This document shows positions 1 through 8,800 of a stretch of DNA of 64,000 nt, in pieces (the stretch's first letter is position 1; every line of letters starts with the position of its first letter). The position numbers and the translations under genes are program-made. The notes beneath the pieces were generated by a model that did no database searches, was not told where the DNA came from, and saw nothing but the letters and a program-made list of their open reading frames with translations. Source of the DNA: Thalassospira marina (GTDB lineage Bacteria; Pseudomonadota; Alphaproteobacteria; Rhodospirillales; Thalassospiraceae); contig NZ_CP024199.1 of the NCBI RefSeq assembly GCF_002844375.1, forward strand, positions 1,872,001 to 1,936,000, written 5' to 3'.

Positions 1-1134
1 CAGGGCAAACAAAAACGAAATCGCCGAAAAGATCACCATCATGAAATAGGTTTGGGACCCGAAATTTTCAAAAATCGGGCCGGATGCCCAGATCGACCCA
101 CCCAAAAACAAGCCCATCGACAGTGTCGCCATCAGGCTTTGCGCCGATGTTGCAATCTGGGTGGGGACGGCACGGGCAATAAAGCCAATGGCCGCAAGGT
201 GGGTGATGCCAAATGTCAGGGCGTGTAACGGCTGAACCAGCAGGATCAGCCAGAAATTATCGGTCATGCCCAATACTGTCCAGCGCACCATACCGCCCAG
301 CGCGCCAATGGCAAATAAAAGCCCGGGATGGTAGGATCGCATATATTTGCCTGCCAGGGCAAACAGGACGATTTCGGCAATAACGCCCATCGCCCAGAAA
401 AGCCCGATCACATCATGTGAAAAGCCGACATTTTCCCAATGGACAGAGGCAAAGCCGTAATAGGTGCCGTGGCTGGCCTGGGCAAAGCATATACAGCCGA
501 GATAAACCAGAAATGTCGGGCATTTCATCAGGAAAATGATCGATGAACCACTGCGAAGGGGCCGGTCGGTTTGCGGGTTGGGCATACGGGTGATGATGGC
601 AAAATTGACAATGCCCGCCGCACAGATCATCCAGATAATGGCATCATTGCCGGTGGCATCAAGCACCCAGCCCGCACCATAGGACGCCGCAATAAAGGCC
701 AGCGACCCCCACAGGCGAATACGCCCATAATCCAGATCGCGCTGTTTGCATTCATGCACCGTAATCGTGGTGCCCAGGGGCAGCAGCGGGGCAAAGCTGA
801 AGCCGATAATGGCCGACAGGCCAAGCAGGAACCAGAACTGATCGGCAAAGGAAAAGGCAATTATGGTCAGGATATAAATCCCGGCCAAAATCACCATCGG
901 TGTTTTGCGGTTGCCAGACCTGTCTGCCTGTTGCGCAATCAGCGGATCGGCAAAGATGCGGATCCAGTTCGGCAGGGACAGCAAAATGCCAATTTCACCG
1001 CCCGAAAGCCCGTGCCCCTTAAGCCATACGGGCCAATATGGCAAAAACACCCCCTGGATCAAAAACAGGCCGACAAAAAACAGCGCCAGAATAATGGCGG
1101 TCTGGCGACGGGTGGCATCGGCGGGGCGTGTCAT
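1..1134 (-). CDS. MFS transporter, HcaT/3-phenylpropionate-permease-like (3' end cut by window)
   Basis: Reading the minus strand from the ATG at 1134 gives an open frame that runs off the window edge, about 378 residues with no stop, so the C-terminus is missing. The protein starts MTRPADATRR and goes straight into hydrophobic segments. The features GHGLSGGEIG and then FADPLIAQQADRSGNRK (the loop between helices 2 and 3) are typical of the MFS_1-like group that includes the 3-phenylpropionate permease HcaT. It is an inner-membrane secondary transporter. The substrate cannot be read from sequence. Its ATG overlaps the TGA of the upstream MnmC-like gene (ATGA), which implies translational coupling with dusA and the oxidase gene. 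Confidence 0.85.
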   Translation of the reverse strand, partial: MTRPADATRRQTAIILALFFVGLFLIQGVFLPYWPVWLKGHGLSGGEIGILLSLPNWIRIFADPLIAQQADRSGNRKTPMVILAGIYILTIIAFSFADQFWFLLGLSAIIGFSFAPLLPLGTTITVHECKQRDLDYGRIRLWGSLAFIAASYGAGWVLDATGNDAIIWMICAAGIVNFAIITRMPNPQTDRPLRSGSSIIFLMKCPTFLVYLGCICFAQASHGTYYGFASVHWENVGFSHDVIGLFWAMGVIAEIVLFALAGKYMRSYHPGLLFAIGALGGMVRWTVLGMTDNFWLILLVQPLHALTFGITHLAAIGFIARAVPTQIATSAQSLMATLSMGLFLGGSIWASGPIFENFGSQTYFMMVIFSAISFLFAL

Positions 1135-2456
1135 GGGGCGATATGTCCGCGTTTGATGGCTCGAACGATGTAACGGGCCGGATGCAGGGCCTCCTGCACC
1201 GGGGCGGGTAGGGAATGTGGCTGTCCTGTAATTTGACCGGCGATGATTTCACCCGCCAGCGGCGCACCAATCATGCCACGCGCCCCGAACCCCGTACAGA
1301 CATACACGTCTTTATGGTAGGGCGCACTGGAATATCGCGCATAATGCCGGCCTTTATCAAGGTCGGGATAGGCTTTCAGGTAGGCTTCATAATCTGGCGC
1401 CGGGCCAATCAGCGGAAGATGGTCTGGCGTGGTGGTGCGAAGGCCCGCACGGCCGGTTAAATGTGCAGGTGACAGCCGTTGCGCCAGATCGGGCAGGGCA
1501 AGGCCCAATTGGGCGATATTGGCGGCGTGGTCGGCATCGTTGATGTCGGTATGGTTGGCATGGCGGTCAAAGGTGGCGCCAAAAACATGCTGGCCGTTGC
1601 GTTCCGGCGTCAGATAACCCTTGTGACTAAGCACGCAATTTACGTTTAAATCGCCCAGTACTGATCTGGAAAAACATGATATTTGCCCGCGTAGCGCAAT
1701 CAGATAATCACGTATCCAGGATGTTTGGGCAAAGGCCGATGTTTCCATCGCCCCGGCAATGATCACTGCGCCAAAATCCCCCAGGGATGATCCATCATCA
1801 GCCAGCAGGCGCGCGCCACCATCGGCCAGGGGGGCAATTTGCGTCACATTTTGCCCGGTCACGCGTACGGCCTGATTGGCAAGAACATTGCAAACTGATG
1901 GCGGGTTTACCCAGCCAGCATTGCGGTAAAACAGGCCGCCAACCGGCACAGTCATGCCAAGGACTTTGCTGGCATCATCTGGCGCCAGATATTGAACAGA
2001 CAGGGAAGTATCGCTTGGCGGGGTGTTACCCAGCCGGTCAAGAATGGCCTGCTGGCGGTTTTCATCCCGCGGGTTGGCAGGCAGCGACAGCACGCCACAA
2101 AAGGCGGCTTCGATCGCGGCACCATCATCAAGCAGTTGGCGGACAAGATTGCTGCTATGGCGATAACCCGCTTCGTAATAGCGCCCGGCAAGGCTGTTAT
2201 CCGCCGTGACATAGGGTTCGAGCATACCAATCGGGTTGCCCGATGCCTCGTTTGCCAGGGTGGCGTGCCGTTCAAACAGGGTGGTGCCAATGCCGCGCTG
2301 GTTAAGCGCATGGCAACAGGATGCCCCGGCAATGCCACCACCAATAACTGCAACATCATTGGTGTGGTTTGTGCTGCGAATAAAGGGCGCGGCCGGGGAG
2401 AACCACGGCTTGTCAGCCAGCTTGAAACCGGCCTTGCCATCGCCCGTTTTTATCAT
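1131..2456 (-). CDS. mnmC: Stand-alone MnmC-type FAD-dependent oxidoreductase
   Basis: 441-residue DAO-family flavoenzyme. The Rossmann dinucleotide-binding motif VAVIGGGIAGASCCHAL lies at about residues 35-51, and EASGNPIGMLEPYVTAD follows, the signature of the C-terminal oxidase domain of MnmC. In the bifunctional enzyme this domain removes the carboxymethyl group from cmnm5s2U34 in the tRNA wobble position, and an N-terminal methyltransferase domain completes mnm5. Here the protein begins with a short leader ending KPWFSP, like the inter-domain linker of full-length MnmC, and has no methyltransferase domain. The gene overlaps the end of dusA by ATGA. The alternative is a related amino-acid oxidase of the DAO family, but the tRNA-modification neighbour and the ASGNPxG motif favour MnmC(o). 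Confidence 0.75.
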   Translation of the reverse strand: MIKTGDGKAGFKLADKPWFSPAAPFIRSTNHTNDVAVIGGGIAGASCCHALNQRGIGTTLFERHATLANEASGNPIGMLEPYVTADNSLAGRYYEAGYRHSSNLVRQLLDDGAAIEAAFCGVLSLPANPRDENRQQAILDRLGNTPPSDTSLSVQYLAPDDASKVLGMTVPVGGLFYRNAGWVNPPSVCNVLANQAVRVTGQNVTQIAPLADGGARLLADDGSSLGDFGAVIIAGAMETSAFAQTSWIRDYLIALRGQISCFSRSVLGDLNVNCVLSHKGYLTPERNGQHVFGATFDRHANHTDINDADHAANIAQLGLALPDLAQRLSPAHLTGRAGLRTTTPDHLPLIGPAPDYEAYLKAYPDLDKGRHYARYSSAPYHKDVYVCTGFGARGMIGAPLAGEIIAGQITGQPHSLPAPVQEALHPARYIVRAIKRGHIAP

Positions 2457-3460
2457 GCGCTAAGGGCTTCTGTTTCGATATCGTCTGCCATGCTGCTCAC
2501 AATGGCCAGGGCCTCGCGGACGATATTGGCATCTGCCCCTTTGCGATGGGCATTTTCGCTAATGTAACGGCGCCATTGTTTGGCCCCGCGCAAGCCTTGA
2601 AACAGGCCCAGCATATGCCGGGTGACATGGCCCAGCATGGCATTGGGTTCTTCAAGATGGGCATCGATATAGGGCAGCATGGCTTCAACCACCTGCTGAC
2701 GGGTAAGTGCGGTTGCATCATCGCCATAAAAACGTGCATCGACATCGGCCAGCACATAGGGGTTCTGATAGGCTTCACGCCCGATCATGACACCATCGAC
2801 ATGTGCCAGATGGGAATCGGTTTCATCAAGCGTCTTGATGCCGCCATTAATGATGATCTCAAGTTCCGGCAATTCCTGCTTTAACTGATAGACCAGATCA
2901 TATTTAAGGGGCGGTATTTCGCGGTTTTCCTTGGGGCTAAGGCCGTTTAGCCACGCCTTGCGCGCATGCACGATAAAGGTTTTGCACCCGGCATCGGCCA
3001 CGGTTTCAACAAACCGTTTCAGCGACGGGTAATCTTCCTGGTCATCAATGCCAATGCGGTTTTTGACCGTAACGGGGGCGTCGGATGCCGCAATCATGGC
3101 ACGTACACAATTGGCAACAATATCCGGTGTTGCCATCAGGCAGGCACCAAAGGCCCCGTTTTGCACCCGGTCAGACGGGCAACCGCAATTCAGGTTGATT
3201 TCATCATAATCATAGCCATTGGCAATGTCGCAGGCGCGCGCCAGATCATCGGGGTTGCTGCCGCCAAGCTGAAGCGCAATGGGATGTTCGGCATCGTGAT
3301 AGCGCAAATGCCGGTGGGCATCCCCGTGAATGATGGCACCGGTGGTGACCATTTCGGTGTAAAGCAGGGCATGTTTGCTGATCAGCCGAAGAAAATAGCG
3401 ATCATGCCGATCTGTCCAGTCCATCATCGGGGCAATAGAAATACGCCGGTTGACAGTCAT
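2453..3460 (-). CDS. dusA: tRNA-dihydrouridine synthase A
   Basis: 335-residue FMN- and NADPH-dependent enzyme reducing uridine to dihydrouridine in the D-loop of tRNA. The N-terminal SIAPMMDWTDRHDRYF and INLNCGCPSDRVQNGAFGA are DusA hallmarks, and the catalytic cysteine is C94 in GCPS. The FMN phosphate-binding IINGGI and the GVMIGREAYQNPY segment follow. An upstream in-frame extension reaches 3562, but MTVNRRIS at 3460 matches the family start and its length (about 330-345 residues). The gene ends in an ATGA overlap with the MnmC-like oxidase, so two tRNA-modification genes are made together. It is divergent from yffB. Confidence 0.93.
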   Translation of the reverse strand: MTVNRRISIAPMMDWTDRHDRYFLRLISKHALLYTEMVTTGAIIHGDAHRHLRYHDAEHPIALQLGGSNPDDLARACDIANGYDYDEINLNCGCPSDRVQNGAFGACLMATPDIVANCVRAMIAASDAPVTVKNRIGIDDQEDYPSLKRFVETVADAGCKTFIVHARKAWLNGLSPKENREIPPLKYDLVYQLKQELPELEIIINGGIKTLDETDSHLAHVDGVMIGREAYQNPYVLADVDARFYGDDATALTRQQVVEAMLPYIDAHLEEPNAMLGHVTRHMLGLFQGLRGAKQWRRYISENAHRKGADANIVREALAIVSSMADDIETEALSA

Positions 3461-3496
3461 GCCATCCTGTTCCTGAAATGGGTTGCATCCTTGGGG

Positions 3497-3526
3497 TTGC
3501 CGTATGCTCGGCGCGGTCTTTATATA
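3497..3526 (+). promoter_or_regulatory. Candidate sigma70 promoter for yffB-HAD
   Basis: TTGCCG (3497-3502) and TATATA (3521-3526) are separated by 18 bp in the 149-bp divergent space between dusA and yffB. This is a visual consensus match only. Confidence 0.3.
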
Positions 3527-3609
3527 GTGTCTTGGATTTTGGTGCAAATGCCTGCAGCCCAAAGGCTGGCATGGCTGCTTTGCATGTGTCTGGCAAACGG
3601 GATGTTTTT

Positions 3610-3963
3610 ATGATTACGGTTTACGGTATCAAGAATTGCGACACGGTGCGCAAATCGCTGAAATGGTTTGAGGCACAGGGTGTAGAAACCAAATTCCACG
3701 ATTTTCGCGTTGACGGGCTGGAACCCGCGCTGGTGGTGATGTGGCTGGGGGAAGTGGGCGGCAAGGTGCTGGTTAATAAACGCGGGCCCAGCTATCGCAA
3801 CCTTTCTGATGGTGATAAGGCCGCCTTGGAAACCGATGATCTGGCAGCGGCAAAGGTGCTGGCGGCAAATCCGACTGTGATCAAACGCCCGGTCGTTGAT
3901 TTTGGCGCCGTGCGCACGGTTGGCTATGATGAAACCCGTTGGAACGATCTGGTGAAGGCATAA
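3610..3963 (+). CDS. yffB: ArsC/Spx-family protein YffB
   Basis: 117-residue thioredoxin-fold protein of the ArsC family. It begins MITVYGIKNCDTVRKS and contains FHDFRVDGL and NPTVIKRPVVDFG, which align closely with E. coli YffB. The single cysteine in KNCDTV stands where thioredoxins have CXXC. The cis-proline region and the RPV substrate-site segment are present. Arsenate reduction is not indicated because there are no ars neighbours. A role in glutathione-dependent thiol chemistry has been suggested for the family. A longer frame opens at 3478, but the ATG at 3610 gives the exact family N-terminus. The stop overlaps the next gene's start (TAATG). Confidence 0.88.
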   Translation: MITVYGIKNCDTVRKSLKWFEAQGVETKFHDFRVDGLEPALVVMWLGEVGGKVLVNKRGPSYRNLSDGDKAALETDDLAAAKVLAANPTVIKRPVVDFGAVRTVGYDETRWNDLVKA

Positions 3964-4643
3964 TGGATCAGGTTGTTGTGAAGCCGAAAATTGGTGCCGT
4001 CCTGTTTGATTGTGACGGGGTTCTGGTTGATACCGAAAATCTAGGCAATGCCGTTCTGGTCAAGCTTTTGAATGAATATGGCTGCCCGGTTACCGAGGAT
4101 ATGACCCATCGCCTGTTCATTGGCGGGACGCTGTCCATGATTGGTCCGAAAATGACGGAAATGTATGGCGTCACCCTGCCGGATAACTGGACGGATGAAT
4201 GTTATGCCCGCACATTCGAGGCGCTGCGCAATGACATGGAGCCGTTTGAATATGTCGAGGAAATCCTCGACATGCTGGATGCGGCCAGCATCCCCTATGC
4301 GATTGGCAGCAACGGCCCGCACAATAAAATGGATATATCGCTGGGCAAGATGAACCTTCTGGGCCGTTTTACCGGGCGGATCTGTTCGGCGCGGGATGTA
4401 CCCAATGCCAAACCGGCCCCGGATGTTTACCATCTGGCTGCCAGCCGGGTTGGGGTGGATATTGAAGACTGCATCGTGATTGACGACAGTGTCAGCGGTG
4501 TACGTGCCGGCGTTGCCAGCGGGGCGACGACCATTGGTCTGGTCGGTGAAACACCGGGTAATTTGCTGCTGGAAAACGGGGCGCATTATGTCGCCAATGG
4601 CCACCAGGACCTTTACGAATTGCTTAAGGGCTGGTTGGTCTGA
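3963..4643 (+). CDS. HAD-superfamily phosphatase (beta-phosphoglucomutase/phosphoglycolate-phosphatase-like)
   Basis: 226-residue haloacid-dehalogenase hydrolase. Motif I is FDCDGVLVDTE with nucleophile D16 and acid/base D18. Motif II is AIGSNG, motif III is the lysine in NAKPAPDVYHLAA, and motif IV is VIDDSVSGVRAG. The alpha-helical cap between motifs I and II puts it in the subfamily I group that includes phosphoglycolate phosphatase, YieH and beta-phosphoglucomutase. The DGVLVDTE form favours a sugar-phosphate or nucleotide substrate, which cannot be fixed further. It is coupled to yffB through TAATG and ends at a strong bidirectional terminator facing the ggt gene. Confidence 0.85.
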   Translation: MDQVVVKPKIGAVLFDCDGVLVDTENLGNAVLVKLLNEYGCPVTEDMTHRLFIGGTLSMIGPKMTEMYGVTLPDNWTDECYARTFEALRNDMEPFEYVEEILDMLDAASIPYAIGSNGPHNKMDISLGKMNLLGRFTGRICSARDVPNAKPAPDVYHLAASRVGVDIEDCIVIDDSVSGVRAGVASGATTIGLVGETPGNLLLENGAHYVANGHQDLYELLKGWLV

Positions 4644-4663
4644 AAGTCATTGATAACGCACTA

Positions 4664-4690
4664 AAAAACGGGCCGGTCTGGCCCGTTTTT
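4664..4690. terminator. Bidirectional intrinsic terminator (HAD / ggt)
   Basis: AAAAACGGGCC and GGCCCGTTTTT form an 11-bp stem around a 5-base loop. A-runs and T-runs on both sides let it work for the converging HAD (+) and ggt (-) genes. Confidence 0.88.
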
Positions 4691-4720
4691 CGTATCTGGT
4701 CCCTGGAGGATGGGCGGGCT

Positions 4721-6595
4721 TTATTCGCCCATCACAATACCTTCGCGGCGCGGGTCAGCCCCGCCGGTCAGGCCATCCGGGCCGATTTTGATGATATGCA
4801 GGCCGGAATTAAGATCGGTGATTTTGGTGTCAAACCCTGCGGCGGTCAGTTTCGGGGCAAGGCTTGCGGCCTCGGTCCCGGCTTCGACGTCAAAGGTGCC
4901 AAAACGGTTGACCAGATGTGGCATGGCAGCAGCCTGTTGCGGGTCCATGCCCCAATCAACCATGGCGATAATCGATTGTGTGACATAACCGATAATGCGG
5001 CTACCCCCCGGTGACCCGGTGGCGATAACTGGTTTGTCGCCCTGCATGACGATGGTGGGCGACATGGATGAACGCGGGCGTTTGCCCGGTTCAACGCGGT
5101 TGGCAACCGGCATGCCATTGGCATCGACAGGTTTAAACGAAAAATCGGTCAGTTCGTTGTTCAACAAAAAGCCGTTTGTCATCAAACGAGACCCGAAACC
5201 GTTTTCAATGGTGGTGGTCATGGAAACAACATTGCCCCAGGAATCCACAATTGAAAAATGGCTGGTGCAGGGGAATTCGATGGCATTGTCATCGCCCCAG
5301 TTCGATGCATGAATTTGCGGCGGGTTGCCGGGTTTGACCTCGCTTGCCGGAAGGGCAAGGCCGCGGTCCAGCAGGCGGCCACGCTGTGCCAGATAACCCG
5401 GGTCAACCAGACCTTTCAGGTTCATGGGGACAAAGTCGCTATCGGCCATATAACGCCCGCGATCGGCAAAGGCGAGGCGCGATGCGTCGCCAATCAGCCG
5501 CCAGCTTGTCGCAGAATAGGGGCCGTATTTGCCAATATCATAGGGTTCGATCATGCCCAGAATCTGGCCGATGGTCAGCGCACCTGATGAGGGTGGGCCC
5601 ATACCGCAAACATCATATCCACGATAAAGCGAACAGACCGGTTCGCGTTCCTTGACGTCATAGGCCGACAGGTCCGCCTGTGAAAGCAGACCCGGGTTCC
5701 AACTGGCACCTTGCACCTTTTTGACAATGGCATCGGCAATGGGGCCGTTATAGAACGCATCAGCACCCCCTTGCGCAAGGGTGCGCAGGGTATTGGCATA
5801 TTGCGGGTTTTTCAAAAGCTTGCCTGCGGGTAACGGGTTGCCGTCGGCATCCAGGAAATAAGCCGCAGTTTCCGGGTCTTTTTTCAGGCGATCGCCATCT
5901 TCTTTAAGCAATTCGGCCAAACGCGGGCTAACGAGAAAGCCCTTGTCGGCACGGTCAATGGCCATTTCAAACAGGCTGGGCCATGCCATTTGCCCCCATT
6001 TCTGATGGGCCTTTTCCAGCAGCATCGGTGTTCCCGGCGTACCGACCGACCGGCCACCAACAACCGCATCATAAAATTTAAGCGGTTCGCCATCCTTGCC
6101 CATAAACAGGTTTTCGTCTGCCGCCATGGGGGCGGTTTCGCGGGCATCCATGGTGGTCAGTTTCTGGTTGGCGGCATCGTAATAAACCATGAAGGAACCA
6201 CCCCCCAGGCCCGAAGATTGCGGTTCAACCAGCCCCAGCATGGTTTGCACGGCAACCATGGCATCAATGGCATTGCCACCCCGGCGCAACACATCGGCAC
6301 CGGCCTGCACGGCCAGCGGGTTTGCCGCACTGATCATCCAGTTATGGGATTTAACGGCCTGGCGCATCTGGTTGGTGGCCGATCCGCTTTCGGGGGCAAT
6401 GGCGTCCGTTACCTGCTGGGCGTGCGATGGCAGGGGTGTGGCCAATGCTACCAGCAGGCCCGCCAGCGCCAGATAGGGCAGGGCGCGCTGGCGTGATGGG
6501 GTAGGGAACTTGTCCTTAGCGAATGACGGAAGGATTTCAGTTTTGGCAGGGGCTTGGCTGGCAGCACGTACCGCCGGGGGGATTTTTCCTGTCAT
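4721..6595 (-). CDS. ggt: Gamma-glutamyltransferase (secreted, autoprocessing)
   Basis: 624-residue Ntn-hydrolase precursor. It transfers or hydrolyses the gamma-glutamyl group of glutathione and related peptides in the periplasm. The ATG at 6595 has AGGAAG upstream; the open frame extends to 6733 without a good ribosome site. An unusually long N-region (about 34 residues) precedes a hydrophobic signal core ending SHAQQ near residue 60. RRGGNAIDAMVAVQTMLGLVEPQSSGLGGG is the classic large-subunit signature region. The expected autocleavage threonine is T444 in CTSHFSIVD, and the C-terminal small subunit of about 180 residues includes RPRSSMSPTIV and SPGGSRII. It is probably monocistronic. Confidence 0.94.
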   Translation of the reverse strand: MTGKIPPAVRAASQAPAKTEILPSFAKDKFPTPSRQRALPYLALAGLLVALATPLPSHAQQVTDAIAPESGSATNQMRQAVKSHNWMISAANPLAVQAGADVLRRGGNAIDAMVAVQTMLGLVEPQSSGLGGGSFMVYYDAANQKLTTMDARETAPMAADENLFMGKDGEPLKFYDAVVGGRSVGTPGTPMLLEKAHQKWGQMAWPSLFEMAIDRADKGFLVSPRLAELLKEDGDRLKKDPETAAYFLDADGNPLPAGKLLKNPQYANTLRTLAQGGADAFYNGPIADAIVKKVQGASWNPGLLSQADLSAYDVKEREPVCSLYRGYDVCGMGPPSSGALTIGQILGMIEPYDIGKYGPYSATSWRLIGDASRLAFADRGRYMADSDFVPMNLKGLVDPGYLAQRGRLLDRGLALPASEVKPGNPPQIHASNWGDDNAIEFPCTSHFSIVDSWGNVVSMTTTIENGFGSRLMTNGFLLNNELTDFSFKPVDANGMPVANRVEPGKRPRSSMSPTIVMQGDKPVIATGSPGGSRIIGYVTQSIIAMVDWGMDPQQAAAMPHLVNRFGTFDVEAGTEAASLAPKLTAAGFDTKITDLNSGLHIIKIGPDGLTGGADPRREGIVMGE

Positions 6596-6802
6596 GGCTT
6601 CCTGTCTTTTTTCTGATGGTGGCGTTGAAACAGGAAGGAATGGTTTCAGAAAAATGTGGCTTTGAAAAGTAAACAATCCCGCATTGCGCGTATTATTGTT
6701 TCGATAATTCAGCCAAAACGGGACATTCGCCAAAGGGCAAATATCCCGTTTCTTCAGTGCTCAGACCCGTACCTGGAATGTGCTGGTGCGTAAGTTTTTT
6801 GT

Positions 6803-7639
6803 CTAGGCGGCGTCCTTGTCTTCGGCCTTGTCATCCTTGTCGGCCAAATTCTTTTTCATCCAGCCCAGAATGCTGTCTGCGGCCTTTTTCCAATGGGTAT
6901 CAAGCATCATGGCGTGTGCGATATGGTCCAGAAGCAGGCAATCCGCGTCATAGCGGACAGCCGTGCGATGAACCAGTTCGCTGGGGACGATTTCATCGCG
7001 TTTAGCACCGATCACCAGCATGGGCGGCAAATCGGTGGGGGAAAGAAAGACGGGGTTTGTGCCAGCCATATCCATCAGGGCCCGGTGGCTTTCGGTTTCA
7101 AGGCGGCCAAAATAGATCATGCCTTCATCCGACGCGATGTCCGATGACAGCATCGCCCGGCCCAGGCGGTCCCGCAGCAGGGTGTGCGGGCCGATGGCCT
7201 GTAGCCAGAACATTTGCAAAAACAGGTCCGGTTGGGACATTGCCATCATGGCATTGGTTGCCAGCAGCCCCTCGGGCGGGACCGATGCCATCAGGATCGC
7301 CGCACGGGCCGGGTGTTTTTCCAGATATTTCTGAACGACATATCCCCCCATGGAATGGCCAACCAGAATGGGTTTTTGCCCCAGCGTATCGACAACGGTT
7401 TCCAGGTCTTCGACATAATCATCAATCGAGGCGAGGCTGCGCACATTGCGCCCGCCGGACCCGCCATGCCCGCGCAGGGAAAATGAAATTGTTTCAAACC
7501 CCTTGTCGGCAAAATAGGTCAGGAAATGTTCGTTCCAGCACCAGGCACCGGTAAAGGCCCCGTGAATGAAAACAATGGGATGAGAACAAAGGCGGGGACC
7601 GGTTGGCTTGCGACGAAAGATTTCCAGTTCAGGACTCAT
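6803..7639 (-). CDS. Alpha/beta-fold hydrolase
   Basis: 278-residue hydrolase. The oxyanion-hole HG is in VFIHGAFTGAWCW, the nucleophile elbow is GHSMGGYV, and a late acidic residue and histidine are near GAKRDEIVP and DHIAHAMMLD. The ATG at 7639 follows AAGGAGG at ideal spacing, so the in-frame extension to 7690 is rejected. The C-terminus is a charged tail rich in Lys, Asp and Glu. There is no signal peptide, so it is predicted cytoplasmic. Family members include esterases, lactonases and haloperoxidase-like enzymes, and the substrate cannot be read from sequence. It is divergent from the Crp-type regulator. Confidence 0.85.
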   Translation of the reverse strand: MSPELEIFRRKPTGPRLCSHPIVFIHGAFTGAWCWNEHFLTYFADKGFETISFSLRGHGGSGGRNVRSLASIDDYVEDLETVVDTLGQKPILVGHSMGGYVVQKYLEKHPARAAILMASVPPEGLLATNAMMAMSQPDLFLQMFWLQAIGPHTLLRDRLGRAMLSSDIASDEGMIYFGRLETESHRALMDMAGTNPVFLSPTDLPPMLVIGAKRDEIVPSELVHRTAVRYDADCLLLDHIAHAMMLDTHWKKAADSILGWMKKNLADKDDKAEDKDAA

Positions 7640-8026
7640 CGGGGCCTCCTTACGCTGTTGTTTCAGGTAATGACGGGCAATTTCTGGCAATGGCTTCAGG
7701 CGTTATTGTGGCGGTGAAAAAAGGTATCTCATCACGGCACAAATTTTGGGGCGACGTTGAAACGATCTTAACAGTCGAAGCCCGCCGGGGGCATTGGGCC
7801 TTGTCAATTGGCAGCAGTAAAATGCGGCAGACGGGCTTAACACCGGTATGGATGCATTTTAGCATATAATGGCGCGCAACGCACCTTTCCAGACGGGACA
7901 GATATGATTGCGGCCTTGGGCTGCATTGCCTATGATTTAGGGACAATACATAAACAAAAAAGCAATTCCCGGTGAACAGGGTGACATTACCGGAGAGAGG
8001 GTTGCGGGTCAGCAAAGGCCGGGGCG
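7640..8026. other. 387-bp divergent intergenic region (hydrolase / Crp regulator)
   Basis: No convincing gene. It holds the divergent promoters: a candidate for the Crp gene at 7908-7936 (TTGCGG, 17 bp, TATGAT) and a consensus -10 hexamer TATAAT at 7865-7870 without a well-placed -35. An open frame on the minus strand here has no family resemblance. Confidence 0.6.
7908..7936 (+). promoter_or_regulatory. Candidate sigma70 promoter of the Crp-type gene
   Basis: TTGCGG (7908-7913) and TATGAT (7931-7936) are separated by 17 bp, which would give a leader of about 84 nt before the ATG at 8027. Pattern match only. Confidence 0.35.
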
Positions 8027-8695
8027 ATGGTAAAACTGGATGTTGTCGGGATATTGTCCGATCTTGACGATGCGGCGCTTGCCGATGTCGAAAAACATGT
8101 GCGACGGCGCGTGTTTCAGCCGGGTTCGGAAATTATCGAATCCGAAGGGGATAGCAGTGATGTTTTCCTGATCCTGTCAGGTGCGGTTCGGGTGGTGAAT
8201 TATTCGCTGTCCGGGCGCGAGGTGACGCTGGAAGAAATTGGCGTTGGTGGCTGCGTTGGTCATTTGGCAGCCATAGATGGTGAACCACGGTCGGCCTGTG
8301 TGCTGGCGGTTGGTGTTACCGAAGTTGCCATGATGAACCCGGCCAGCTTTGAAACCGTGATTAAAAACCACCCGACGGTGGCCTGGCGGGTTATTCGCGA
8401 ACTGGCGCGTATTGTGAGGGCATCAACGCGGCGCATTGTCGATGTCAGCACCCTTGGCGCCAATGAACGCGTAATTGCCGAAATTTTCCGCCTGGCGCAG
8501 CCCGTTGCCAAAGATGATGGATCAGCCACCATCAGCCCGGTGCCGGTCCATTCCGATCTGGCAGGCAAGGTCAGCACATCGCGCGAGACGGTGGCGCGGG
8601 TGTTTGGCAGCCTGGCACGGCAGGGCATTGTGCTTAAGCAGGGCGATGGTCTTTTCATCCCCGATATTGCCCGGTTGGAAGCCTTGCTGGGCTAA
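8027..8695 (+). CDS. Crp/Fnr-family transcriptional regulator (Crp-like)
   Basis: 222-residue regulator: an N-terminal cyclic-nucleotide-binding beta-roll (about 10-125), a dimer helix, and a C-terminal winged helix (about 150-222). The recognition helix is STSRETVARVFG with R186, E187 and R191, the three residues by which E. coli CRP reads TGTGA. In the phosphate-binding cassette R88-S89 are present, but the conserved glutamate that contacts the cAMP ribose is histidine (G78-H79-L80). There are no N-terminal cysteines of the FNR type, so it does not look like an iron-sulfur oxygen sensor. A perfect TGTGA-N6-TCACA box lies 59 bp after its stop codon, so that site is a natural target. Confidence 0.88.
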   Translation: MVKLDVVGILSDLDDAALADVEKHVRRRVFQPGSEIIESEGDSSDVFLILSGAVRVVNYSLSGREVTLEEIGVGGCVGHLAAIDGEPRSACVLAVGVTEVAMMNPASFETVIKNHPTVAWRVIRELARIVRASTRRIVDVSTLGANERVIAEIFRLAQPVAKDDGSATISPVPVHSDLAGKVSTSRETVARVFGSLARQGIVLKQGDGLFIPDIARLEALLG

Positions 8696-8753
8696 GCACA
8701 AATTGCCGGTAAGGATTTAAAATACCAACAGAAATGCAAAAAAACGAAATGCT

Positions 8754-8769
8754 TGTGACGGCTGTCACA
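8754..8769. promoter_or_regulatory. Perfect CRP-type operator
   Basis: TGTGACGGCTGTCACA is a perfect TGTGA-N6-TCACA palindrome. Its centre (8761.5) lies 41.5 bp before position 8803, which is exactly class II activator geometry for a transcript starting there. TACGTT at 8791-8796 would be the -10 hexamer. Confidence 0.7.
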
Positions 8770-8800
8770 GCGATGTGGGGGCTGCTAGCCTACGTTGAGG

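Noticed and set aside
3610..3963. Arsenate reductase function for the ArsC-family protein
   Set aside because: The sequence tracks YffB and no ars genes are adjacent; only one cysteine is present at the active site.
7650..8015. 121-codon open frame between the hydrolase and Crp genes
   Set aside because: No ribosome site or protein-family pattern, and it occupies the promoter region.
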